Source of the DNA: Dipylidium caninum
Taxonomy: Eukaryota; Platyhelminthes; Cestoda; Cyclophyllidea; Dipylidiidae
Length of the DNA: 64,000 nt
NCBI GenBank assembly: GCA_017562135.1
Contig: QEYB01000050.1
Span: 62,001 to 126,000, forward strand
Reading direction: 5' to 3'
Of the stretch, positions 23,401 to 35,300 are shown piece after piece. Each line of letters starts with the position of its first letter. Positions within the stretch are counted from its first letter, which is position 1. The notes under the pieces were generated by a model that ran no database searches, had not been told where the DNA came from, and was given only the letters and a program-made list of their open reading frames with translations. A program made the translations under genes and the position numbers.

Positions 23401-26400
23401 CACTTTTGACCGCTTTGTACGAATTGCATCTCTCAGTTTTGCGAGGTTGCTAGACATGCACGTTTGAAATGATCGTCTGACTGTTTGGTAAAAGCTCAAA
23501 ATTCATAATTCTTTTTTATAACCCCACTAGACCGACAGTGTAATCTTTTTTATGAAACTCTGCACCTGATGCCTTCTGGGCTGGTTCATTTTGCATCACC
23601 CATGATCTCTTACCATTCACATTGTTTGCCTTTTCAGAAATGGATCAACTCCGTTGCGTTTCGCCTACAAATCGCGGATTGTGCTAATGCGCTGCACCAA
23701 ATGAATTTCATCGAGCTGGTGAGAGATCCAAAGATTGAATTTCTTGACAGAGGCAAGCTTTTTAAATTTTATTTCAATGCACGTATGTGATACATTGAAG
23801 CGATATCGACTTCAAATGGACGGACGACCAATTTGTTGAGCATATTTCAGTGAAAAATCATCAGAACTAAAACTGGAAAACCAATTTTGACGACATTGCC
23901 TTTCTATCTTTCAAGGCTTCCTTTCCTTATATGACACATAACTTTTGATATGTGCTTGTGATTCTTTTTTGTCTTTTCGGCCTTTCTTTCAAGGCACATC
24001 ACCTCTTTTTTGCCTGCCATGCATTCTTGTCCTCTCCGAAATAATACACTAAAGTTTGTGTAAAGTGCAAGGCTTGTGCTCCCACTTTAAATTGGAATAA
24101 AAGCCAAACTGCAGATCTAAAAGACATAGTTTTTTTTACTAAAAGATAGGCAAAAATCCAGACAATAAGAAAACAATGTGCGTTAGGTACTTTGAACACG
24201 TTAAAGGAAAAGGAAAGTATAAAATCTACAGTGAATTGGTCGTCAACCCCCTAATTCCTTACCATTTATGCAGCACATATACCTCAACACCGGATTTTTG
24301 AGAAAATGCAACCCCTTTGCCATTATTTCCATGTCCTTTAATTGCCTTATCCTTTCAGTCGACTTGAGAGAGCCTCCTCGGTGCTCCACTTTCTTTCCCA
24401 CCTCTGTACATCCCAATGAACTCGACGAATCCTCATCAGTTTGCTCTCACTTATTGCCCCAACCACGGTTTGTAGTGGGTTCCAACTTATGGAACCGTGG
24501 AAATTGTGAGCATTTTCAATGAACAAGAGTTTCGGTGCTTGCAATCAGTAACTCGTAATCTGGCAGTTTGCCTTGTAACGTGTGATTAACTTTGTGTAAC
24601 ACTGATAGTGAATTAAATCCCTCATCTTAGAGAATCTGAGGACATCGTTATTCGACAAGTGGCGGGGGAAGTAGATGTGCCACCTTTACTTATTTAATAC
24701 ACCGAACAGCCCAGAAGTCCTGACGGGATAGTTGGAGATGTTGGACAATTTGGGCTGGTCATTTTCTCCTAAATTTACTGATTCTATCGCTCGGTTCATT
24801 CAAAGTAGTTGGTAAGAAACAAGATCAGCAGTTATAAAGGAGTTTTCTTTCGTCACAACCTCGTGGAACGGACTTCAAGGTAGGAAGCAGTGTGAGATGA
24901 GTTTTGCTGGCAACGATTTGCGGAGGATGGTGGAATGCGCTGGAGGCGGGAACAATCAAAACACCACGCTTTAATTCTGTTATTCGCCAAAAGAAAGTGC
25001 TGTTACAGGCGTTTTTTTTTCACCTAAAACAAACAGGCTAGGGAATTTCACTTACATAGAGTGTTTTGTGAGTGGGGGCAAAAAATAATCCCCACCTCCG
25101 CTTCTATCTCCACTTTTATTTACCGCGCTGTTCATATCGTATGCAATTTTCCAGTGGCGAAAAATGCTTGCCTACTGAGCGGCGGAGAAATGTCAGGGGA
25201 ATGTGGAGGGGAAGGCAATATGCCACAAACTGTACCGACTAATGCAAAGTTCCCCACTGCCAAAAGCCTTATTTTCGGTCCGCAAGAGCTCCGAGAGGGT
25301 GAAAAAGGCAGCCTCTCGATTTTACTGATCTCGACCACTCTGAAGAGATGTTTTTGTTTAACAAAAAGAGTCTATTTGGATTGCATCAAAGAAGTCTAGA
25401 ATCCAACTGTCCCTTCTCGCCTTAAGCAGGAAGAGTAATTTCGGCCAGTTCATCGGTAAACTTAATTCAAACCACAGGTTTCTTCATCCAGCACATCCAA
25501 TAATGAATTTTTTTCTGGTTCTAAAAAGACATGTACCTTTAACGTTCTACAAAAAACTCCCTTTCGGATGTTTTCTACGCCTTCACAAAAGCTTTGTTTT
25601 ACATGGTGCCCAAGGGCTACTGGACCTGGGTTTTGGAGCGGGAGGTAACATTTGATGAGAGTTCAAAGTACTAGTGAAATAACAGAGAGCTGACAAAAGA
25701 GATGAGAAATGGGCATACCTGAGTATATCAAGAGTCGCGCCCCACGGCTCCTTGCGATTTTAGGCTGCCTTGAAGTGTTCAGTGGACCAGTCCAGAGAAC
25801 CACCATATAACTTACCTTTTACCATCTATGATGAAAGAAACTTTATTCTCCACTCCATCTAGCAACAGCCTTTGTTGAATAAAATGAATTTTCTTAATTC
25901 CTTTGAAGTAAACCCATAACTCTCTCAACCCACTTCTCAGTGATACATCAGACATGTCAACTTCAAGACTCGAGGTTTACTTTATGACTTTCTATCTTGC
26001 AATGTCTTCCCTTTAATTTCCAATGGCAACTACATCGAGTATGAAGAATCATCGGGTAATTTGAGTATGTGACTCTTTGGAGTGCACCCTGAATGACCAA
26101 ATTACAGGGGCAAGCGATGATTTGGACTGCGTGGAGCATTTTTATTACAGTGTTTCCTCCCGGGTGGATAGAATGTCGAAGAGTTACGATGGTGGTTAGT
26201 GATGAATCCCCTATAGTGCAAGATTAAATACAGAATTTTCCTTTTTTACCCAACATTGTTTGGCATCTGACCTCTTCATAGACTGTGGGTGAGGAAATGC
26301 GTCATTATCAAAAGTGATTCATCATTTATCACATTTAAATTAATAACAGGCAATAAAAAATTGCAGTGTACAATGATACTTGAGTTACTTGGTGAATAAA

Positions 26401-27047
26401 TGCAGGAGCTTGTAAAAGAATTGGTGAAAGTATTTCACTTAACCACTTGATTAACGCGACGCAGTGTCTATAACTGGGCAACTGCTTAAAGAGCCTTAAA
26501 CATACACCCTGTGGTCTGGGGAACGGACCATTGTTTTGTCTTGTCTCCCCACTCCTAACCCTTGATTTAGCAGCGAGCAGAAACTTGAAAACCGGTAATT
26601 AATGGCTGCATGGGTTGTTCGGACTGGGACTAAATTACATCTCATAATACTTGAAGGGGAGATTGCGCTGTGGGTTATGAATTAACTTTCAATCTCGGTA
26701 ATAGGGATATTTTTTTACTGTGTATAAGCCCTAACATGAGGTAGAGAAATGATGTATATTCATCATTAGAATAAGGCATTCACGTGGTGTTGAGTTTTTA
26801 TTTAGTTAGGGATTCTGTGTGCTAACAGCATTGGCGTAAAACAATTCACATTTACTAGTGGAATGGAAATAATCTTAAAAAGTGGTCAATTTTTCCTACG
26901 CAGAAGTCCACTCAAGATAATGTGCACTATTTTGGCAAGAAGTTTCTTCTTGCTTATAGAAAGACATGATCGTCTAAAATGTAGAAGGAGGCCAATATAT
27001 TATCTGTCTGCCCGGTAGTGAGGTCTGAAAGTACGATGTGACCGGCA
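20436..27047. other. Gene-poor stretch with one exon candidate
   Basis: No recognised gene. A long run of G (nine G, T, six G) lies at about 21297-21312. One exon-like segment at 23637-23782 is listed separately. A 119-codon minus-strand frame at 23140-23499 resembles no known family. The rest shows only scattered short frames. Confidence 0.45.
23637..23782 (+). other. Candidate orphan exon
   Basis: A pyrimidine-rich acceptor (ending TTTTCAG) precedes an open segment encoding about 48 residues (KWINSVAFRLQIADCANALH... to ...KFYFNA), followed immediately by a GTATGT donor. Its amino-acid composition looks protein-like, but I do not recognise the family and found no linked exons within reach. 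Confidence 0.3.
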
Positions 27048-28085
27048 TTGACGTCTGTCACATGCCGTGGCACGCATGAAATGGCGCCAATGTTCACCAA
27101 GAACGGACCCATTTCTGTTCTGGTGGGTGACCCTAAATTCAAGCCTAATCATCAACGCGCAGTCAAATTGGTTTTAGATTTACCGCCTTTCACTGCGCCA
27201 CGAACCCTCTCCACAGGAAAGCAAAGGAAACGCATTTCGCCTCGAAACTTCTGTCAAGATGCCTTTGGGAAAGCCGATCTCTCGGACGTATTTCGCAAGT
27301 CGACTTGCGATGAGGTCACCGCAAAAAATAAGAATGATATCAATAGGGTTATTAAAGCGGTTCTTGGAGCCCCTCGAGTCCACTTTAATAAAACCGAATT
27401 GAGCATTATCCTACACATGTACCTTCAGTTGACGGGGCTAAAAATGCGTGATATTTCGAATGAAGAAATGAAGGGTTTCCTGTACAGCACCCTGGGAATA
27501 ACAAGCTTTTTTTCCTTAGATGGTTTATGTAAGGCATCAGCCAGCATGGACAGTGAATCAACAGGGTCAAAAAAACACATTACTCCTTTTGCCTTCGTCC
27601 AAACACTCTCTATTATGTTAAGGGGGACGATAGACGAGAGAGCCGAATTGGCATTTTATGCGATGGATCTGGATTCTGATGGATTCTTGAGGAAGGTGGT
27701 GGAGTTCAGACAATTACTACATGGCTCGTTCAACACTTTCATCTCAGCTCAGAATCCTGAATTTGACCCTGAGGAGCCAGAGAGAGATACAGCAAACTTT
27801 TTATGTGACAAACTACACTGCACTCTCACCTCTCATGTGTCGCTGCAGAATTTTCGGTTGCTTTGTCAAAATGAACCGTGGATGATTGAATGCTTATTGC
27901 CTTGCATACCCGAGGAGAGGGTGAACACCATTTTTCAAAGTCTGTTCACAACTAAAGTGAATATTCCATCCATCGAAATCCCACTCAAACTTCCGACATC
28001 ATTGAGCAAGTGTGTACCAAAAAGGAGAAGTGAATATCCGCAAAGATCAGTAAACCCCTTTAGTATTATTTCATTTACTAGGTGA
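27048..28085 (+). CDS. CLXN: Calaxin/EFCAB1-like EF-hand protein, single exon
   Basis: Uninterrupted frame of 345 codons. Residues ~95-305 follow the layout of calaxin (EFCAB1), the calcium sensor of ciliary outer-arm dynein: an N-terminal helix (FNKTELSIILHMYLQLTG), a degenerate first EF-hand region (~140-180), LSIMLRGTIDERAELAFYAMDL matching the calaxin LSLFLRGSLEEKM...FEVFDL stretch, and the C-terminal acidic segment DPEEPERD followed by LLPCIP (calaxin FGPCLPD). The one recognisable EF loop (D207, D209, D211, G212) ends in valine, not the usual bidentate glutamate at position 12, so calcium binding is doubtful. The first ~90 residues are an extension absent from vertebrate calaxin; ATGs at codons 12 and 15 are alternative starts. 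AATAAA at 28353-28358 is a likely polyadenylation signal. A divergent paralogue within the calaxin/EF-hand group is as likely as a true orthologue. Confidence 0.6.
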   Translation: MTSVTCRGTHEMAPMFTKNGPISVLVGDPKFKPNHQRAVKLVLDLPPFTAPRTLSTGKQRKRISPRNFCQDAFGKADLSDVFRKSTCDEVTAKNKNDINRVIKAVLGAPRVHFNKTELSIILHMYLQLTGLKMRDISNEEMKGFLYSTLGITSFFSLDGLCKASASMDSESTGSKKHITPFAFVQTLSIMLRGTIDERAELAFYAMDLDSDGFLRKVVEFRQLLHGSFNTFISAQNPEFDPEEPERDTANFLCDKLHCTLTSHVSLQNFRLLCQNEPWMIECLLPCIPEERVNTIFQSLFTTKVNIPSIEIPLKLPTSLSKCVPKRRSEYPQRSVNPFSIISFTR

Positions 28086-28943
28086 TTAAATGTTCACGAG
28101 TATTCCATTGCATTGCTATTTTGATACTATGCCTAAAATCGCATGTTACTGGGTAATGTTTAATAATTATGTGCTCAACGAAACTAGCAGTGACTCATAA
28201 AAGTACAAAAGTGGAAAAGGTAAAAAAAACATTGGGAATACTATTTACTTAATTACTATGGTTTCTGACTTTTTGTGAACTCGTATAAATGGGCACACTG
28301 ACAAAAAAAATGAGAGCGTCTTCATTGTCTTATCAGGTGTATATTTAAGAAGAATAAAAGCCAGACTATTCCACCGTAGTTGAGTGGTTAGGACGATTAA
28401 ACCCTAGAGAAAGAGAATTGGTCAGTGACAAAGTTGTTAATCTCCTTCCTGTTATGCAGTTGTCATGTGTTTTCCACAGTAACAAGGTTAGAAATAGTTT
28501 TTTAACATAGTGAACTTGACGCATTGGTTTATGTGGATGGTAAGCTTACTCATTGACGTCAAATGAAGTTACATCAATGGACTAAGATTAAATGATTGTG
28601 AAACCTGTATTTTAAGATATTAAGGGCTAGGAAAGAAGTAGTAAGTTAGGCTTTTGTACGGCGAGGTCAGAGCGGCATTAAACTGTCGACATCGTCTTCC
28701 AACTACCACAGTGGTGCCCGTCAAGCAGCATAATTCCGACGTTGGCGTCTAAATTCCTTCATGTGGCATAAACATATGTTTAAAACCTGTCGGTTGCAAA
28801 ATAAAAGTGCAATCTAGGCATTTAGTTGCAGCAATAGTTTGATATAGACTGTGAATAATTATAATCCTTTGATTTAAATAAACCCCTCTTTTGGCGGGTA
28901 GTGTGAAACTGCATTCGTCAAGGTCGCACGTTGGTGGTTAAAG
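28086..28943. other. Intergenic spacer between the calaxin-like gene and GNL3
   Basis: No coding signal. It holds the likely polyadenylation signal of the upstream gene (AATAAA, 28353-28358) and, upstream of 28944, the presumed GNL3 promoter, in which I see no clear named element. Confidence 0.5.
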
Positions 28944-31055
28944 ATGGTGAAAAGCTGTAGAAGTATGATTATTTAGAGGTTTCATTTCACTGTAGAAACG
29001 AGGAGCAAACGTGTCACATGTCATAAAAGATATAAGATCCTAAGAAAAATTCGCGAGCACCATCGTAAAGTAAGGAGGGAACAAAAGAAGAATCCAAAAC
29101 TGTTCAAAAGTATGTGTATCCGCCTATTTTATTGGAGTAGGAAAGGATCCTGGTATTCCGAACTCGCTTCCTTTTAAGGAACAACTCCTGGAACACATAA
29201 ACGCGACCAAAAAAGTCAGTTACCTTCTGTTTTTATCTCTTAGTTCGAGTCCGAACGTCGGTTGGCTTTGCTACAAAATGCCAAAAATAGAGAAAACGCC
29301 CCAAAGGAGCCAAAGAAGAAGATTGCCAATGTTGGGTTCTCCAAACAATTCGTTCATGTTCTCAACAAAGCCGATGTTATTCTTGAAGTGTTAGATTCTC
29401 GAGACCCGCTCGGTACTCGGTGTCCTGACGCAGAACGAGCGATTTTGGCTGCAGGAAAGAAGCTGGTTATGCTTCTAAATAAGATTGGTATGATCGTTTT
29501 ATAAACTGATATGAAAAGATCTCATTCCTCCTCAGGTCTTACGTCAATGGTTGGATTATCTCCGTAAATGGTATACAACTATGCCGTTCAAAGCGAATAT
29601 ACAGGAACAATCTGATAGATTGGGCAATATCAAGGGAAAAATACCGCAGAATGTAGACTCTTCTGTGAAAGGGTACGTCGGCAATCTGAGTTAACCCTTC
29701 ATTTAGTGGCCTTGGAGTAGATGGTTTGATGGTTCTGCTTGGGAATATATGTCGTCATAATGGTGGTAGCCTGACCGTCGGTCTTATTGGCTTACCTAAC
29801 ACCGGCAAAAGTGCTATCATTAATACTCTGGTTTGTCGAAAAGTAGCCCAAAGTAGTTGTGTTCCCGGGCTTACTAAACAATGTCAGTTGTATAAGATTG
29901 ATAAGAAAATCAGTCTGATTGACACTCCAGGGATTGTGCTGTCTAAATCAATAGATCCGTGCGAATTGGTTCTGCGAAATTGTGTCAAGGTATGTCTAGG
30001 ATAGTCTGTTTATTAATTTTGTTCGCAGCCGGAAAGTATTGATGCCCCAGAATCTGCCGTGTCTGCCATCTTGTCTTGGTGTCCCAAACGCCAAATAATG
30101 GTCCAATACTCTATTGGTGAATACGTCAGCACTGTTGACTTTCTTTGTAAGCTGGCCCATAGGCTGGGCCGCCTTCGAAAGGGCGGTGCGCCTGACATCA
30201 CAGGTTCTGCACGCAGGCTCTTGTCGGATTGGGTTACGTGAGTTCCCTTCGACTTAAAGTTTTTTAGTATGGCTGCGTACCTTATTAAAATATGAAGATT
30301 AGATTCTACTTGTCCCCAATCTGCATATCGACCTCTTCTTAAATTTTCAATGTTCTGCCTCCATTTTTACGGAATTGGGAGTCGGCCATCGAAAGTGATG
30401 AACAATACGATCTGTGCTTTTTTCTGATTGCACAGTTGTTAATGACCCTGTTAATTGTCTTATTTAAGACTTACGGTCCTGTTTCATGTGTTGTCCTTTA
30501 ATCTGTTTGCACTTCCTAGTTAAGTCATATGATGCCCTTTTTTACTGTTTACTGGTTTTCCATTCGCCCTATGACTATTTTCAAACTTAATCTCGTTTAG
30601 TGGAAAGTTGGCGCATCACACACTTCCACCAACAAGCGGCGCTCAGATCGCCGAACCGGAAAAACCCGCTATCATTGCTTTCGAAGAAGCTGATTTACCA
30701 CTTGGCGAACTCGACTCCACTGTTTTTAAAAGTACCGATTTTTAGTTCCTTTGAAGTCTTGCATTCATCGACACGTTTCTCGTGTTGTATATGAATTTAA
30801 AATCAATTTCCCATTATTTGCTACCCTTTAAAATCGCTAAACACTTCATCTCTCCGTGTAGAAATGCCACAAGCTAGAATGGACGAGGAATTTTGTCCAG
30901 TAGCCGTCGCGGATCCTTCTCAACCGTTAAAAACACATTTTGATTGGAGCTTGGAGAACGAAGATGATCTTATGTCAGGAAATAACGAGAAGCTTGACAG
31001 TGATGATGAGTACAAATCCACTGAGGAAGTTGACGCATCAATGGACACTGAGTAG
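28944..31055 (+). CDS. GNL3: Nucleostemin / GNL3 nucleolar GTPase, nine exons
   Basis: Circularly permuted GTPase of the nucleostemin family, needed for large ribosomal subunit maturation in the nucleolus. Exons: 28944-28962, 28996-29109, 29141-29214, 29244-29487, 29519-29672, 29707-29989, 30029-30237, 30601-30731, 30862-31055; the joined frame is 473 codons plus stop. Residues 1-45 are the basic GN3L domain (SKRVTCHKRYKILRKIREHH, nearly as in human GNL3), followed by KDPGIPNSLPFKEQLL. The permuted order is visible: G4 NKID (148-151, formed only after splicing at 29487/29519), G1 GLPNTGKS (~230-237), G3 DTPG (~274-277), then KGGAPDITGSARRLLSDW and an acidic tail ending SMDTE. Six introns are 29-39 nt; the last two are 363 and 130 nt. 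The start is the only ATG that reaches the conserved basic domain in frame. GNL3 is favoured over GNL3L because of the N-terminal domain. Confidence 0.93.
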
Positions 31056-32323
31056 ACGTTGGCTATGTACACTTACACGCGGTTTTGACGTTATTTTAAA
31101 AATGTCCATGGTGTACAGATCCCCATACTCGACTTTTTTAACATTTGATGCATAAGCTCCTTTGAGTCTGTTTCTTTATGGATGAATGACAAATAATTTC
31201 TTACGCATTTTTAAGTATTTAAATTCTTGTAAGTATGGTTGACTATGAGGTTTGGTTTTCGAGCGTGGTTTGTACTCACTGCTAGTTGTCCGTTCTGCTG
31301 TGTAATGATTCCAGATTACTTGACGACGTAGCAGTGTGGCTTTCTTATCACCCACCGAGTCAAGTCCCAAACCGTCCTTTAGCCTGCATGATTTGTGGAT
31401 AATGGACAGGAGGGAGTTAGGACCAAAATATGAGCGTAACCTAATTTTAACGAATCTAATGAAGAATTTGTATACGAGTTGGACTTAAATGGGTTTTTTT
31501 TTTGAAAACCTGCCTGAATTTGTGGAGGTCACCCCAGAGTTTATTTCAGGACTATCTCATCGGTGCCGCTGTTCTCAGACATGCTATTCCACGGAATTTA
31601 CTCATGAGTTGAGTTGAGGTGTTCGATGTATTTGGGTATGATAACTAGCCTCCGAGAAGAGGGTACGTTAGTCTCAACTATGGAAGGTAAATGCTAAGGC
31701 TCCGAACTATGTGTCTTTGGATTTGTGCTTCGGCGGCAACGTTACAGCGAGTGATTTAAGCTCTCCGTCAAAAACGGTTTGCTAAAAAACATCCAATATG
31801 AAGTCATAGACTTAGTTGTCTGTATCGCGGGGCATTTTCGGCAAGTGTAATGAATTGACGATAGTGATCATTTTAGGAAGTGGAGGTTAATCCATAATCA
31901 CAAGGGTAATGACGGCGTGATGTTATAAATATGAGTCCACTACAATAGTGGGAATGGGTATTACTGACGTTGCTGCCGATTAGGAAATATTGACTGCCAT
32001 CGGCACCTATTCTATTCATCGCCGCTTCATAGATGTCCGTATGCTGACGAGTGGCACCAAACATAGCTATACTATGATAATATTGTATTGGATAGAAATT
32101 CTATAACAGTGTTAACGAAATAAACTCTTAAACTGTGGTAGACGCAACACAATGATTCCAAAGCTTTTGGCACAAACTTGTACAAAACAATGCTATGTTG
32201 TGAAATTCGATTTCCATAAATATTTCTTTCAATTATTCTTAGCCTGCATCAACCATTAACCGGGTCATATAAATTACGTCAGCTGTTAGCCGCAGCACCT
32301 CGTTTGGGCATTTTGCTGCTGCT
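31056..32323. other. Intergenic spacer between GNL3 and DGCR8
   Basis: No coding signal seen. An AATAAA at 32119-32124 is the first clear polyadenylation-type hexamer after the GNL3 stop codon, about 1.06 kb away; a nearer non-canonical signal is also possible. Confidence 0.45.
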
Positions 32324-35300
32324 ATGGGTTTACCTATAAACACAGAGCTCCAAAACGGGGAAGAAAACCTCCAAACCCATAAAATAGATAGCATGCTCAC
32401 CAAAGACGCCAGTTCGAAAGCGGTTGAACGTTATGTTATTCCAGGTGCATATACAGCCTTGATCCTTCAGGCATTTTTTCAGTTGTCTTAAATAATTGGG
32501 CGCATTGCAGTTATGTAACGATGTCCCCTTTAATTTTAATGCTTTTAGTTGTTGTCACATTTGTTCGGCTTCACATTTATGCTCTATATTGTGTCGAATA
32601 TCGCCTAAATTATAAGCCCTTGCATTGTTCATGTAATGGTATCCGGTACAATTAACTCTTAATGTATATACAAATCCCTCCGTCAGGCCTCATTTGTGCA
32701 CTTACATCATTATTTTCTTACAGGCTACGACACCCTAAATACAAAGGACCTTCCCGAAAACTGGGTGAAGCTCCTACATGATTCTGGATTATCAATATAT
32801 TTTAATACGACAACTTGCGTGGCTACACTCTCTCGCCCTTTCATCGTCGCTCCAGAAGATATTAAAAGCTCCTCAATTCCTATTTCTGCTATCCCATGTT
32901 TAAATTACCGTTGCAGTAGATTTGCGGTTAAAGAGTCTTCGGATTTTAAGGTCAGCCCTTTGGTCATTTATTTATTTAATGGTATCTCCCGCCCTACTTT
33001 GGATGGCTTTGCACCCAGATTTCCGATGCTGGCACCGCGCAAGATAATGTAAAATTACCGGAGGGTGACGCCGAAGGCACAGAAAACATGACTTTTGACT
33101 GCCCTATGAAAAATGATTCTTCTGATGACAATGGGAGAAAGGTATCCATGGATGCCGAAAAAGAAAAAGAAGAAGGAGAGTTAAGTACAGACGAGGATGA
33201 GGATGGTGAGACTGATGGCGGGGATGTGAGACATCATGGCTTGGAGCCGCCACCTAAACGACCCTGCCTAAGAGACGGTAATGTTAGTTTTTATGGTGGA
33301 TGGAATCAATATCCATATTTAATGTTCCTAAAGTGACTTACATGTCTACTACCGTATACTTACTGCATATCTAAAATGAGTCTTTGTATCTCATAGATGT
33401 GCTGTCTATGGTTTTATGTCTGCTGAAATCTTAGTTTTAATACTTTGATCTTATTTCTGTTACGAATGATTTTAATTTTCTTCCAACAGCTAAATCCGGA
33501 ACAGTACCTGATGTTAAAATGTCTGATTTGGAGTCCCAACATGAAAACTCTTTGAAACAAGACCCACAACCAGAGGTGAGAACAAATGTTTCTATTTTCA
33601 GCTTTCCTTTCTTGTTTCTGCGCTTCGATTTTTCACTAATGACAACCATGTTACGGCATGACCTAAATAAGTGTGACTGTGCTATTCTTGTAAATTGCAA
33701 ATTGTTAAATCCATTGATTGCTCTATCTTATGACTCACATACGTTTTGAGCTTATCTATTTTTATCTTAGTTTCTTCTATTCGACGCCCTGTTCTTTTTT
33801 GGCCACTTACTCCATAAACCGCATTTTTCGGTCCTGGTTTCACTGATTCTATCCGTTAAAATAAGTTGCTTTTCTCTTTTGCGGCAGAACGATAGTGATA
33901 CGCATAACATAAAGCTCTTGACTCCTGAAGAAGTACGGGAATACTGTGATAAACTTTTTAAACTCAAAAGGACTAATGCGCCGAATTTCAGGTTTGTTTC
34001 ATTTTTAGACTTTTTGAATCTTTTTATTTACGCATACATAAGTCGAAGGCCGTTTTGACTTGCTTGGAACCATTTACGTTTAACACTTTCGCTACCACCA
34101 TCATTTATGCGACATCTCGATTTTGTTACCTGATTCGGCTTCACAGATATGCGACATATGGCTTTCATCGGTTCTAACTGCTTTCATTGCCGAAAACAGG
34201 GAGCTAGACGACGATTTCTCTTAGTTCGCCGATAATTACGGTTTTTTAGCGTTCTAGTAGCATCCGGATGTCTTGTTTTCGGAAGTTAGTAAAATCTACG
34301 CCAATGCGTTTTAAACGTAGCACTGTCTTTTTGTGCAAGCGTCTGAATTTAATCATAAAGTAAATATTTCAATTCATAACTTAAGTAGAGCATATCTTTT
34401 GTGTTCTTTAGATATGATCTTGTCAAGAATCTACTAAATGTTGAGAACGGAATATCTGTACTTCCACACAGCAATAATTCAGACACACAACATTTTCCTC
34501 AAAAACTGGACAAAAGAATTAGATGCCGTGTTTGCGCCACCATGCAACGCCGCACTGCTACTATATACGCCTGCGAAATTTGTAGAACGAATAAAGGACA
34601 ACCTATTGGGCTGTGTATAGACAAATGTTTCAAAATCTATCATGAGTCTAAATAATTTGTATTATATCCCTAAAGATGTGTTCACTGTTTTCTCTTCATC
34701 TTGTTTACTTTCCTAAGTAGATTTCTACTAAAAGCTAATTTTCCGATCTCAAGTACGGTTTCCCGTCTTTGTCTTGGCACTTGATGCCTATGTCAGAGCG
34801 TAAAGCCATCTACTATTTTCGTTATAAGGGATGGCTCTTCATACCGACTGATTTCATACATGGGTACTAGGGGGCCATACATTTTGCTTCTGTGAACTTT
34901 GTGGCAAATGTGTCAACCACTAATTATACATGGGAGATGTGTGATTATTTTTTTAACTGGCATCTTTACTTTCTTATGTGAGGATCTATGACAGTTTGCT
35001 TCTCATGAATTAGTCCAATTCCGTTGACCCTCTCCCCCTGGCTATGTGTTTGTGTGTCATCTTGTAGCGTTCATTGGGCGGCATATAACACTAATGTGTG
35101 TGATGGTTTTTTGTCGTTTTACAGTAATTGATCAGACTATATTTTGTCATATACTGCAGAGTTTCAAGAGACCTGTTGAGCTATGCTGTCATCAGTTTAA
35201 GAATTGCATTTTTGACAATGGAAGCTAAGATGTGTGGTAGCGAACGTGTTAACCCCCTAATTTGTCTAGTCTTATTGTATCTTCTTTCATGTCCCATTTG

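Noticed and set aside
28376..28400. tRNA-like A box (TAGTTGAGTGGTTA)
   Set aside because: No B box or foldable acceptor and T arms within the expected distance.
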